Both the position numbers and the translations under genes were made by a program. Of a stretch of DNA of 43,408 bases, positions 17,566-23,447 are shown piece by piece. The DNA comes from a virus, in the IMG/VR virus record IMGVR_UViG_3300046522_000350, positions 1-43,408 of that record; one strand, given 5' to 3'. Numbering within the stretch: position 1 is the stretch's first letter; each line of letters starts with the position of its first letter. Under the pieces are notes generated by a model. The model had not been told where the DNA came from, made no database searches, and saw nothing but the letters and a program-made list of their open reading frames with translations.

Positions 17566-18408
17566 ATGGATTTCGTACAGGCTCGATGGTTTGGCCCTGG
17601 CCGCACTGTTCCTATTCGCGTGATCGTGATTCACGACATGGAGGCCCCCGAGGGGCCGCTTACCGCCGAGAACATCGCGCATTGGTTCGCGACCATGCCG
17701 GATGCCTCGAAGGCTTCGGCGCACGTTTGCGTGGACAACAACAGCGCCGTTCGTTGTGTGGCCGATGGTGACCGGGCCTGGCACGCTCCGGGGGCGAACT
17801 CTGACGGCCTCGGCATCGAGCTTGCCGGGTACGCGCGTCAGTCTCGGGCCGAATGGCTCGACCAGTATTCGAAGGGCGTACTCGACCAGGCCGCGCGGGT
17901 TGTTGCCGGGTGGTGCCTGAAGCACAACATTCCGGCCGTGAAGCTCACCCCGTCCGAGTTGAAGGCGGGCAAGCGCGGGCTTGTCGGTCACCGTGACGTG
18001 TCGGCGGCCTACGGCCAGACTGACCACACCGACCCCGGCCCTAACTTCCCTTGGGATTACTTCCTGGGGCGTGTAAACGCCTACCTGAAGCCGAAGGCCC
18101 CTGCCCCCTCGAAGCCGACCCCGAAGCCGAAGCCGAAGCCGTCGAAGTACGTTCCTCCGGCCTTCCCGAAGGGGCTCCGCCCGGATAGTGCTTCCCCCTC
18201 GGCGAAGAGCCTTCAGCGGGCTTTGAAGGCCGCTGGATTCATGAACAAGTCTGTTCCTGAGTCGGACAACTACGGGCCGAAGACTCAGGAAAGTGTCGGT
18301 CTCTTCCATCGGAAGTTTCCGCAGTATGCGGCTCAGGGTTCTACCTGGGACGTAGCTATTGGCCCGAAGGGTTGGGCCGCTCTCTTCAAGAGGGCTTACG
18401 GAAAGTAG
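17566..18408 (+). CDS. Endolysin: N-acetylmuramoyl-L-alanine amidase with peptidoglycan-binding domain
   Basis: 280 aa. It cuts the bond between muramic acid and the stem peptide. Residues 10-165 are an Amidase_2/PGRP domain with likely zinc ligands H23 (VIVIHDM), H142 (VGHRDV) and D156 (TDPGPNFPW); H154 stands where AmpD-type enzymes have a lysine. A Pro/Lys linker (about 174-193) leads to a C-terminal domain (196-280) resembling PG_binding_1. No signal peptide is seen, so release depends on the holin. GGAAGGA is the ribosome site. A GTGTAAACG site lies inside at 18070. Confidence 0.93.
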   Translation: MDFVQARWFGPGRTVPIRVIVIHDMEAPEGPLTAENIAHWFATMPDASKASAHVCVDNNSAVRCVADGDRAWHAPGANSDGLGIELAGYARQSRAEWLDQYSKGVLDQAARVVAGWCLKHNIPAVKLTPSELKAGKRGLVGHRDVSAAYGQTDHTDPGPNFPWDYFLGRVNAYLKPKAPAPSKPTPKPKPKPSKYVPPAFPKGLRPDSASPSAKSLQRALKAAGFMNKSVPESDNYGPKTQESVGLFHRKFPQYAAQGSTWDVAIGPKGWAALFKRAYGK

Positions 18409-18412
18409 GAAC

Positions 18413-18643
18413 ATGAACTTCGTCAAGACTCATCCGGCACGCGTATACGCGGCTGTCGTGGCCGTCCTCGGCCTGGTGGCCGCTCTCGGTGTCGACGTGC
18501 CCTCGGCTCAGATCCTCGGCGCGGTTGCGGCTGTCCTCGGCCTGGTCGGCGGTGAAGTGGTGCAGCGTGTAGAGAACGGCAAGACCGTTGACGCTCTCCT
18601 GTCCCCGTCCCCGGCCCATGTGGGCCTGGCCGATGAAGGCTAA
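18413..18643 (+). CDS. Holin
   Basis: 76 aa from ATG 18413, four bases after the endolysin stop, with GTAGGA upstream. Two hydrophobic helices (about 10-28, VYAAVVAVLGLVAALGV, and 31-47, AQILGAVAAVLGLVGG) are joined by a short turn and followed by a polar tail. This is the layout of two-segment actinophage holins, which open the membrane for the endolysin. Confidence 0.8.
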   Translation: MNFVKTHPARVYAAVVAVLGLVAALGVDVPSAQILGAVAAVLGLVGGEVVQRVENGKTVDALLSPSPAHVGLADEG

Positions 18644-18715
18644 GGCCGCGTAGGGCGACGGCCGGCAACTTGCCTCCGAACGGCCTTCAGCACGCCCTAG
18701 ACGGCCTGAGACGAA

Positions 18716-18749
18716 CCCCCCGGAACCCTTGTGGCTCCGGGGGGCTTTC
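18716..18749 (+). terminator. Rho-independent terminator after lysis genes
   Basis: CCCCCCGGA ... TCCGGGGGG followed by CTTTC. Perfect 9-bp stem in the gap between the holin and the next gene. The gap also holds two GGCCGGCAACT repeats (18660 and 18784). Confidence 0.85.
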
Positions 18750-18805
18750 GTCGTCTCTAGGGGCCGCTCAGCGGTTCCGCGGTGGCCGGCAACTAGGCTC
18801 CGGTC

Positions 18806-19075
18806 ATGCGGATTCAGTGGCTCTTCGAGGGCAAGGGCGGCGACAGCCGCGAAGTCGAGGACGTGGACCAGGCCGCGCGGGTCCTGGCCGAAGCCGTGCG
18901 GGCCGCGTATGACCAGCTCGACACTGACGCCCTGGCCCTGGTCCTGGTGAACGTGCTTGCGCCGTTGCGCGCCGAGCTGGTGACTGACGGACGCTTCGAG
19001 GTCGAACGGGGGCGCGAATGGTCAACAGTCAAGGGCGGCTTGTTGGTTCGGCTCTACCCCGGCGAGCGGCCTTGA
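18806..19075 (+). CDS. Hypothetical protein, 89 aa
   Basis: Not recognised. The protein is acidic and mostly helical (QAARVLAEAVRAAYDQLDTDALALVLVNVLAPLRAELV). It comes after the lysis terminator and 15 bases before the RsbW-like gene, and its codon use is strongly G/C at third positions, more Streptomyces-like than the late genes before it. Ribosome site is weak. It may form a two-gene unit with the ATPase gene that follows. Confidence 0.65.
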   Translation: MRIQWLFEGKGGDSREVEDVDQAARVLAEAVRAAYDQLDTDALALVLVNVLAPLRAELVTDGRFEVERGREWSTVKGGLLVRLYPGERP

Positions 19076-19090
19076 CGCTACGGTGTTTGT

Positions 19091-19651
19091 GTGACTCAAC
19101 GTGTCAGCGAGGAATCGAGAACGGCCGTGATCGAAGGTCGCCTGAAGGAAGAACGTTGGGGGTCGGTCGGCTTCAGGCTTGCCGACCAGCAGGCCCCCGC
19201 CCTATGCCGCGAAGCCGCGCGAGAGATGTTGGAAGCCTTCCAACTGACGTGGATTGACGGCCTGGTCGAGAACGTCGAAGTGATGGTGTCCGAGCTGGTG
19301 ACGAACGCTTGCCGGTACGGCGGGAACGCCCTTCCTGCGGGCTCGTTCACCCTCTGGCACCCGAACCGGTGGCTTGTGCTCACCGTGCACGACAAGAACC
19401 CGTATGAGCCCTTCAGGGAGCTTGCGAAGGCTCGACGGTCGGTGTCGCCCTGGCTCGAAGAGTCGGGCCGTGGCTTAGCTCTCGTCTCGGCCCTGGCCGC
19501 CGAACATTGCGGAGAGCTTGACTACTCGACCGACTACGACCGGGCCATTCCTGGGAAGGTCGCGCGGGTGAAGATGCTTCTTCCTAATGTGATGTGGCGA
19601 CACACGTTCAAAGATCCATGGCGAGACAGAGTCATTCAGGGTTACGCCTGA
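19091..19651 (+). CDS. RsbW-like ATPase / anti-sigma factor-type regulator
   Basis: 186 aa, GTG start. It has an HATPase_c (GHKL) fold: N box SELVTNACRYG (67-77), G1 region VHDKNP (99-104) and a G2-like GRGLALV (126-132). Proteins of this type are abundant in Streptomyces, where they bind anti-anti-sigma or sigma factors and control stress response and sporulation. As the last gene before the central terminator, outside the structural module, it is likely a host-modulating gene. The partner cannot be told from the sequence. Alternative: a stand-alone ATP-binding protein with another partner. Confidence 0.85.
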   Translation: MTQRVSEESRTAVIEGRLKEERWGSVGFRLADQQAPALCREAAREMLEAFQLTWIDGLVENVEVMVSELVTNACRYGGNALPAGSFTLWHPNRWLVLTVHDKNPYEPFRELAKARRSVSPWLEESGRGLALVSALAAEHCGELDYSTDYDRAIPGKVARVKMLLPNVMWRHTFKDPWRDRVIQGYA

Positions 19652-19654
19652 AAC

Positions 19655-19690
19655 GCAGAAGGGGCCCCCGAGGGGGCCCCTTCTTTGTGT
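19655..19690. terminator. Bidirectional terminator between the two arms
   Basis: GAAGGGGCCCCC-GA-GGGGGCCCCTTC with TTTG on the + side and runs of A before it, so it can stop both the rightward late and the leftward early transcripts. It lies exactly between the two convergent gene arms. Confidence 0.9.
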
Positions 19691-20055
19691 TACGGGAGAC
19701 AGCGGCGAAGTTCCTGCCTGAAGAGCGTCATCAGTTCCGTGTACCGAAGTCCGTTCATCTTGCTTATCGCCATGGTGTCTTCGGTGGCGAAGTTCTCTAT
19801 CTTCCAGAGAGTGAAGAGCCGCTTCTCTTCGTCGGCGACCTTCTTAGCGGTTACCCGCTTTACTTCGTCCTTCACTTTCTTCTGAGTCCATCCGGTGGCC
19901 TTAGCCGCGCAAGTGGACCCGTAGTAGTGATCGGCGACGGCGTTACCGTCCGCGTCAAGCTCGATCATCTGAACCGTGCCCTTCAGCTCGGGCTTCCCGC
20001 ACAGTTCGCATTCCGTGATCTGGTCGGTAGTTCCGCCGACTCGAAAGACCTTCAT
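19690..20055 (-). CDS. Small cysteine-containing protein, leftward array gene 1
   Basis: 121 aa from ATG 20055, preceded by AAAGGGG. The N-terminal half has a possible zinc site (CELCGKPE near residue 17 and the later GSTCAAK), followed by a lysine-rich helical segment (WTQKKVKDEVKRVTAKKVADEEKRL). I do not recognise a defined family. It is the last leftward unit before the central terminator and has its own promoter and leader tag. Confidence 0.8.
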   Translation of the reverse strand: MKVFRVGGTTDQITECELCGKPELKGTVQMIELDADGNAVADHYYGSTCAAKATGWTQKKVKDEVKRVTAKKVADEEKRLFTLWKIENFATEDTMAISKMNGLRYTELMTLFRQELRRCLP

Positions 20056-20078
20056 CGGTCGTTCCCCTTTGGAGTTGT

Positions 20079-20136
20079 TCTCGCTGACAAGACAAACTCT
20101 AGGGTGTTTAAACGCTGGTGTCAAATACTAGCTTCG
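20079..20136 (-). promoter_or_regulatory. Class I array promoter and leader tag for gene 19690-20055
   Basis: On the minus strand: CTAGTATT box overlapping -35 TTGACA (20119-20124), 17-base spacer with GTTTAAAC (20106-20113), -10 TAGAGT (20096-20101), then the leader tag TGTCAGCGAGA (20079-20089) close to the expected RNA start. All elements recur at the same spacing in the neighbouring units. Confidence 0.8.
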
Positions 20137-20146
20137 CGGAAACAGA

Positions 20147-20176
20147 GAAGGCCCCCGCCGAGGCGGGGGCCGTTCT
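20147..20176 (-). terminator. Terminator of array gene 2
   Basis: GGCCCCCGCC/GGCGGGGGCC hairpin directly downstream of the stop of gene 20178-20489, with a T-rich tail on the minus strand (TTCTCTGTTT). Confidence 0.85.
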
Positions 20177-20177
20177 G

Positions 20178-20489
20178 TCAGTGCTTACAGCCGTACATGA
20201 CGCATCCGTGAGCGTTGACGCTGTAACCGCAGCGTCCGTGACGCTGCGCCCACTTGATCAGGTCGGCATCTTCGCGCATGTCGCGAAGCTCGCTCAGCAG
20301 GTAAGAGCCGGTGACCACGTCCGCGTCATCGCCCTTAGCGGCTTCGCGACGGAAGGCCGCCGCACAGGCCGCTATGTCGTCCTCGTAAGCGGCCAGGTCG
20401 AACAGGCTCCCCCGGTCGCGCTCAGCGTAGGCCAGGCACAGGAAGACGGTCTTCTCGGCGGTGGCGTTCACGTTCGTCGCAATGAACAT
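20178..20489 (-). CDS. Hypothetical protein, leftward array gene 2
   Basis: 103 aa with AAAAGGGG as ribosome site. It has five cysteines, with C-terminal CGYSVNAHGCVMYGCKH suggesting a metal site or disulfides, and a helical middle (YEDDIAACAAAFRREAAKG, SELRDMREDADLIKWAQRHG). Not recognised. It is a free-standing unit with its own promoter and terminator. Confidence 0.75.
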   Translation of the reverse strand: MFIATNVNATAEKTVFLCLAYAERDRGSLFDLAAYEDDIAACAAAFRREAAKGDDADVVTGSYLLSELRDMREDADLIKWAQRHGRCGYSVNAHGCVMYGCKH

Positions 20490-20534
20490 CGCGTTTCCCC
20501 TTTTGAGTTTTCATCCGGGCCGTTCGGCCCGCTC

Positions 20535-20592
20535 TCTCGCTGACAGGTGAAACACTACGCGTTTAAACGGGGTGTGTCAAATACTAGGTTCG
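20535..20592 (-). promoter_or_regulatory. Class I array promoter for gene 20178-20489
   Basis: Minus strand: box CGAACCTAGTATTTGACA (20575-20592) containing -35 TTGACA, 17-base spacer with GTTTAAAC (20561-20568), -10 TAGTGT (20552-20557), followed by the leader tag TGTCAGCGAGA. Confidence 0.8.
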
Positions 20593-20600
20593 GCAACGAA

Positions 20601-20628
20601 GAAGGCCCCCGCCGAAGCGGGGGCCGTG
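20601..20628 (-). terminator. Terminator of array gene 3
   Basis: GGCCCCCGC-CGAA-GCGGGGGCC hairpin just after the stop of gene 20633-20863, with TTCTTCG following on the minus strand. Confidence 0.85.
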
Positions 20629-20632
20629 AGGG

Positions 20633-20863
20633 TTAGAACGGGCAGTCGGCTTCTCGGGCCAGTTCCTCGGGGGTCTTCTTCCAGATCGGGTTACGCCAGT
20701 CAAGCGGCTTCGCGTATACGCCCTTCGAGAGCGTCGGGCAGTAATCGCACTTCACCGAGAACAGGAAGGCATCCGTGCTCGGGTGGGAGACTTCCAGCCT
20801 TCCGTAATCCATGCAGGTCCAGCAGATGAATTCGGGGGTCGGGCCGTTCGTGACGTTCTGCAT
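20633..20863 (-). CDS. Small zinc-ribbon-like protein, array gene 3
   Basis: 76 aa with an AGAAGGG ribosome site. Two CxxC knuckles (CWTC at residues 14-17 and CDYC at about 39-42) predict a four-cysteine zinc ribbon; the C terminus holds W-R-N-P-I-W-K-K and ends ADCPF. It likely binds nucleic acid or a host protein, but no family is recognised. Own promoter and terminator. Confidence 0.8.
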   Translation of the reverse strand: MQNVTNGPTPEFICWTCMDYGRLEVSHPSTDAFLFSVKCDYCPTLSKGVYAKPLDWRNPIWKKTPEELAREADCPF

Positions 20864-20888
20864 TCTCTTGCCCTTCTCTCGGCCCCTC

Positions 20889-20956
20889 GGGGCCGTCTCT
20901 CGCTGACAGAAGGAACTCTAGAGCGTTTACACGGCCCATGTCAAATACTAGCTTCG
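20889..20956 (-). promoter_or_regulatory. Class I array promoter for gene 20633-20863
   Basis: Minus strand: box GAAGCTAGTATTTGACA with -35 TTGACA (20939-20944), 18-base spacer containing the variant GTGTAAAC (20925-20932), -10 TAGAGT (20915-20920), leader tag TGTCAGCGAGA at 20889-20899. Confidence 0.8.
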
Positions 20957-20965
20957 CGGAAACAG

Positions 20966-20992
20966 AAACGGCCCCCGAAGGGGCCGCCCTGG
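20966..20992 (-). terminator. Terminator of array gene 4
   Basis: GGCCCC-(C)GAA-GGGGCC hairpin directly after the stop of gene 21000-21182; the minus strand continues GTTTCTGTTT. Confidence 0.8.
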
Positions 20993-20999
20993 TTTCCTG

Positions 21000-21182
21000 C
21001 TAGCCGTTCACAACCGCCCGGCACCGGTCACACACACAGTCCCGGTCGTGGACGCTAGTGCAGTGCTCCGAGAAGGGGGACTGTCCGGCGTCGAGGACGG
21101 TCCCACAGTTCCGGCAGAAGGTGACGCTCTCTTCCACGAAGTAGAGCCACCGGTGAACACCCTTGCGAAGCGTGACGCTCAT
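21000..21182 (-). CDS. Small zinc-ribbon-like protein, array gene 4
   Basis: 60 aa from ATG 21182 with GAAGGGAAG upstream; longer in-frame starts would run into the promoter. Cysteine pairs CRNC (about 23-26) and CDRC (about 51-54) plus a CxxxxH segment suggest one zinc ribbon. The first 20 residues are basic and aromatic (KGVHRWLYFVEESVTF). Not recognised; own promoter and terminator. Confidence 0.75.
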   Translation of the reverse strand: MSVTLRKGVHRWLYFVEESVTFCRNCGTVLDAGQSPFSEHCTSVHDRDCVCDRCRAVVNG

Positions 21183-21217
21183 TCGTCTTCCCTTCGTCCG
21201 GCCCCGGTGTGGGGGCC

Positions 21218-21278
21218 GTTTCTCGCTGACAAGGAAGACTCTAGGCCGTTTAAACGAGCGTGTCAAATACTAGGTTCG
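21218..21278 (-). promoter_or_regulatory. Class I array promoter for gene 21000-21182
   Basis: Minus strand: box GAACCTAGTATTTGACA, -35 TTGACA (21261-21266), 17-base spacer with GTTTAAAC (21248-21255), -10 TAGAGT (21238-21243), then leader tag TGTCAGCGAGA. Confidence 0.8.
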
Positions 21279-21285
21279 CGGCAAG

Positions 21286-21310
21286 CAAAAGGGCCGGTCA
21301 CCCGGCCCTC
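21286..21310 (-). terminator. Terminator of array gene 5
   Basis: GGGCCGG-GTGA-CCGGCCC hairpin followed by TTTTGC on the minus strand, directly after the stop of gene 21314-21613. Confidence 0.85.
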
Positions 21311-21313
21311 GGC

Positions 21314-21613
21314 CTACTCGCTGAGTCCCTTAGCTTGCTCCCACTCCCCCACGTTCCACGCGTCCACGCGCACCACGGCGGCATCAATGCCCGCGTCCGC
21401 GTACGCGACTCGGACCGCGTGGCCGGCAGAGTGAGCTACGTCATACAGCGTGGGGACTCGAACGGTCATCGTCCATTCGCTCACGTCCGGCCAGAGTTGC
21501 GCGGTGGCCCCGTACTCGACCAGGGCACCCGTTACGCGGTCGAGCTGGTCGGCGTTCACGGCCAGATCGAACCGGGGGTGACGCACTCGGACAACGGCCT
21601 GATATTCGCGCAT
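21314..21613 (-). CDS. Hypothetical protein, array gene 5
   Basis: 99 aa, ATG with AGAAGG upstream. It looks like a small alpha-beta protein (YQAVVRVRHPRFDLAVNADQ, EWTMTVRVPTLYDVAHSAG). Not recognised. Unusually for this array it has a leader tag (TGTCAGCGAGA at 21629-21639) and a GTTTAAAC (21615-21622, next to the start codon) but no -35/-10 of its own: the tag directly follows the terminator of the upstream gene. It probably depends on readthrough. Confidence 0.75.
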   Translation of the reverse strand: MREYQAVVRVRHPRFDLAVNADQLDRVTGALVEYGATAQLWPDVSEWTMTVRVPTLYDVAHSAGHAVRVAYADAGIDAAVVRVDAWNVGEWEQAKGLSE

Positions 21614-21643
21614 GGTTTAAACCTTCTTTCTCGCTGACACGGT

Positions 21644-21670
21644 GAGGGGGGCCGGTCGCCCGGCCCCCCG
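21644..21670 (-). terminator. Hairpin between array genes 6 and 5
   Basis: GGGGGGCCGG-GCGA-CCGGCCCCCC, a very strong stem after the stop of gene 21677-21874. There is no clear U run, so partial readthrough into gene 21314-21613 is possible. Confidence 0.7.
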
Positions 21671-21676
21671 GTGAGG

Positions 21677-21874
21677 CTACAGAATCCCGAACCGCTTCGC
21701 CACGGCCTCATTATTTCTCTGGCCACGGCCCCCGGTGTTCCGGGAGATCCATTCGGCGGGCTTCGTCAGATCGTCCGGGAAGCAAAGCCAACCGTGATTC
21801 CGGCGCTCCACCTTGTACCCTGCGGCCTTGATTGCCTCGGCCAGACCTTCCGGGGTCCTCTTAACCTTCGCCAC
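21677..21874 (-). CDS. HicA-like or dsRBD-like small protein, array gene 6
   Basis: 65 aa, GTG start with GGGAGGG upstream. The protein is basic and short, with GLAEAIKAAGYKVERRNHGWLCF near the N terminus. The pattern of a helix, then a strand with K/R and HGW resembles small alpha-beta RNA-binding folds (HicA/dsRBD-like), but the match is only a visual impression and the function stays open. It is driven by a class II promoter. Confidence 0.7.
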   Translation of the reverse strand: MAKVKRTPEGLAEAIKAAGYKVERRNHGWLCFPDDLTKPAEWISRNTGGRGQRNNEAVAKRFGIL

Positions 21875-21898
21875 CGTTTTTCCCTCCCTGTCGTGTTC

Positions 21899-21944
21899 CT
21901 CGCTGACAGGAGAGACGTTACTAGTATTTGGAATCCCGCGTCAA
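21899..21944 (-). promoter_or_regulatory. Class II array promoter for gene 21677-21874
   Basis: Minus strand: -35 TTGACG (21939-21944), 18-base spacer that ends in the inverted box CCAAATACTAG, -10 TAACGT (21915-21920), leader tag TGTCAGCGAG. Compared with class I, the CTAGTATT box is reversed and moved from the -35 into the spacer. Confidence 0.75.
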
Positions 21945-22029
21945 GCGGCTAGGTCGGTTGGTTGTTGCTGTTGTCTGTTGTCTTTCCGTTTTCTCCATGC
22001 CTCGGGTGCCTAGAGCGGGTGGAGCGGAT

Positions 22030-22502
22030 TGGACCCCCCCTTGAAGCAAGCAATAGGCCCCCCACGTATGGAGGTTACTCACTTCAAGAGGGAATCCTGT
22101 TCAGTCGCACGCTCGGTACGCCTGTCACGGTATGTCGCTTACAGGACCGGTTAAGGGAATTAGCCTCACCGCAGGGCCGGGAAGTGTGATCGAAGCTAGG
22201 GGCCGCATTCCCGCCCCCTCTGCGGGGGCACCGGTCCGGGCCTGCCTTCACCCGGTTCGTTCGTCACTCGGTATGCCGTTCCCCGAAGGGCTTCTCTACC
22301 GTCCGGTGGCTGAATCCGGAGTCAGCTTTTGTTGAGGGAGAGCCGTTCTCTTACTCCCGACTGGTCCAGACTCCCCCGGTCGTCATCCGGGGGCCGTGGG
22401 GCGGCTTCCTGGGCCCGCTCTCCCTTGGCATGTCGTTTCCCCCCGGTGCCATCCGTGGGGCCGTCCTACGCGGCCACGACTCGAAGTGATCAAGCCGTGA
22501 GC
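22030..22502 (-). ncRNA. Candidate structured non-coding RNA
   Basis: The roughly 470 bases downstream of the class II promoter at 22508-22537 hold no convincing gene on either strand but many compact stems: 22480-22494, a 9-bp perfect long-range stem pairing 22335-22343 with 22417-22425, inside it CCCCCGG/CCGGGGG (22373-22393), then 22309-22326, 22269-22301 (CGGTA/TACCG closing a UUCG-type inner hairpin), 22236-22255, 22213-22229 and 22121-22145. It does not show the landmarks of tmRNA or RNase P RNA. The 3' end is uncertain; the next promoter lies at 21944. A 33-codon ATG frame (22351-22452) is the best coding alternative and lacks a good ribosome site. Confidence 0.5.
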
Positions 22503-22507
22503 CACGG

Positions 22508-22537
22508 ACGTTACTAGTATTGATCCTAGACATGCAA
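22508..22537 (-). promoter_or_regulatory. Class II promoter without a downstream gene
   Basis: Minus strand: -35 TTGCAT (22532-22537), 18-base spacer ending CAATACTAG, -10 TAACGT (22508-22513). The -10 and the preceding bases are identical to the promoters at 21915 and nearly so at 26169. A GTTTACAC (22566-22573) and a degenerate box (22577-22593) lie upstream. No leader tag follows; instead the transcript would enter the hairpin-rich region. Confidence 0.65.
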
Positions 22538-22601
22538 CCTAGACTTGGCATGACGCACGCCACACGTTTACACAGCTTCCCAATCCTAGGTACCGGACAT
22601 G

Positions 22602-22635
22602 AGAAGGCCCCCCACCAGCAAGGATGAGGGGCCGC
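22602..22635 (-). terminator. Terminator after gene 22731-22907
   Basis: GGCCCC ... GGGGCC stem with a 16-base loop, and TTCTCATG following on the minus strand. It would separate the 58-aa gene from the RNA promoter at 22508. Confidence 0.6.
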
Positions 22636-22730
22636 GGGGCCGGCAAAGCCCGAGAAGGGGCCTAGAAGGCTCTCAGGAGGCCGCAGCATCGCGCCGGACC
22701 GGACGGCCGGCAGATCGGGGCCAGGCCGTC

Positions 22731-22907
22731 TCAGGGCCGCTCAGACAGCTTCCCGAGGCATCCGGGGCATGTCGGCTCAGCCGAACCCCCGAGGGGGAAG
22801 GATGCGGCTTCACCGCACGCCGTGCGCTTCCCTGTCTGGTCGGCTTCCCAATCGACCGCGTGAGACTCGTCGGAGCCTTCGACCTGAACGAGCGTGATTC
22901 CTGGCAT
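22731..22907 (-). CDS. Small cysteine protein, 58 aa
   Basis: Frame from ATG 22907 to TGA 22731 with an excellent AGAAGGGGG site. The sequence starts MPGITLVQVEGSDESHAVDW and carries C31 and a CPGC knuckle (C47, C50), a likely zinc-binding end. It is too short for usual gene-length cut-offs but the ribosome site, protein-like composition and position between two terminators support it. It is probably expressed by readthrough from the Lsr2 transcript, as no promoter is visible in front of it. Confidence 0.75.
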   Translation of the reverse strand: MPGITLVQVEGSDESHAVDWEADQTGKRTACGEAASFPLGGSAEPTCPGCLGKLSERP

Positions 22908-22929
22908 GGTGCCCCCTTCTGGGAACGAC

Positions 22930-22958
22930 GAAGGCCCCCACCATAGGGCGGGGGCCTG
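22930..22958 (-). terminator. Terminator after the Lsr2 gene
   Basis: GGCCCCC ... GGGGGCC stem with a 10-base loop, 15 bases after the Lsr2 stop, with TTCGTCGTTCC following on the minus strand. Confidence 0.75.
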
Positions 22959-22973
22959 GTCGAGCTGGTCGAG

Positions 22974-23447
22974 CTACGCCGCAGCGTCGTACGCCTTCAG
23001 GATCTCGTCCGGCACACGTCCACGGTTGCCGAGTTCGGGCCATCCGTTGTCACGGGCCCACGTACGAACGGCGTTCAGGTCACGGGCCGGGCCGGTCGAG
23101 CCGATCCGGCGAACCGGGGTCATGCGGCCCCGAGAGACCGGACGGGCAACGCCGATGAACGGGGCCAGGGCTTCGCGGAGTTCGGCCGTGTGGTCGTCGT
23201 TCAGGTCGATCTCATACGACTTCCCATCGAGGCCGAAGAGGACAGTCTGAGTCGCCTCCGACTGGTCGAGGTCGTCAATCAGCTTTACTTCAACCCTCTG
23301 CGCCATCTGCGTTCTTTCCTTCGGGAATTCGATTACGTTCGTGGACTTCTTACCAGCGTGGCAACTACAGCCACAAGTGATCCCGCTTAGCGTGCGGACG
23401 GGGCACGTTCCGTGATGCCCCGTCATGCACCATCCGAGTTTGCTCAC
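22974..23447 (-). CDS. Lsr2-family nucleoid protein with cysteine/histidine N-terminal extension
   Basis: 157 aa from GTG 23447, which overlaps the upstream stop as GTGA. Residues 48-157 are Lsr2: a dimerisation domain (MAQRVEVKLIDDLDQSEA, FGLDGKSYEIDLND) and a C-terminal DNA-binding domain with the RGR minor-groove motif (R142-G143-R144, WARDNGWPELGNRGRVP). Lsr2 binds AT-rich DNA and silences foreign genes in actinobacteria. Residues 1-47 add C7, H11, H12, C15, C25, C27, C29 and H30, a likely metal site. A strong internal start exists at ATG 23306 (GAAGGAAAG upstream), giving a standard 110-aa Lsr2, so two forms may be made. Confidence 0.88.
   Translation of the reverse strand: MSKLGWCMTGHHGTCPVRTLSGITCGCSCHAGKKSTNVIEFPKERTQMAQRVEVKLIDDLDQSEATQTVLFGLDGKSYEIDLNDDHTAELREALAPFIGVARPVSRGRMTPVRRIGSTGPARDLNAVRTWARDNGWPELGNRGRVPDEILKAYDAAA

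Noticed and set aside
22030-22502. tmRNA or RNase P RNA in the structured region
   Set aside because: I looked for the tRNA-like ends with a GGTTCGANTCC arm and a tag frame, and for the RNase P core sequences, and found none on either strand.
22351-22689. A 112-codon minus-strand frame over the candidate RNA and its promoter
   Set aside because: It starts upstream of the class II promoter and runs through it; composition is not protein-like. Only the last 33 codons lie in the predicted transcript, without a good ribosome site.
22599-22946. A 115-codon + strand frame opposite the 58-aa gene
   Set aside because: It is arginine- and proline-rich as expected of a shadow frame, has no ribosome site and crosses two minus-strand terminators. 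The minus-strand 58-aa gene has a much better start and composition.
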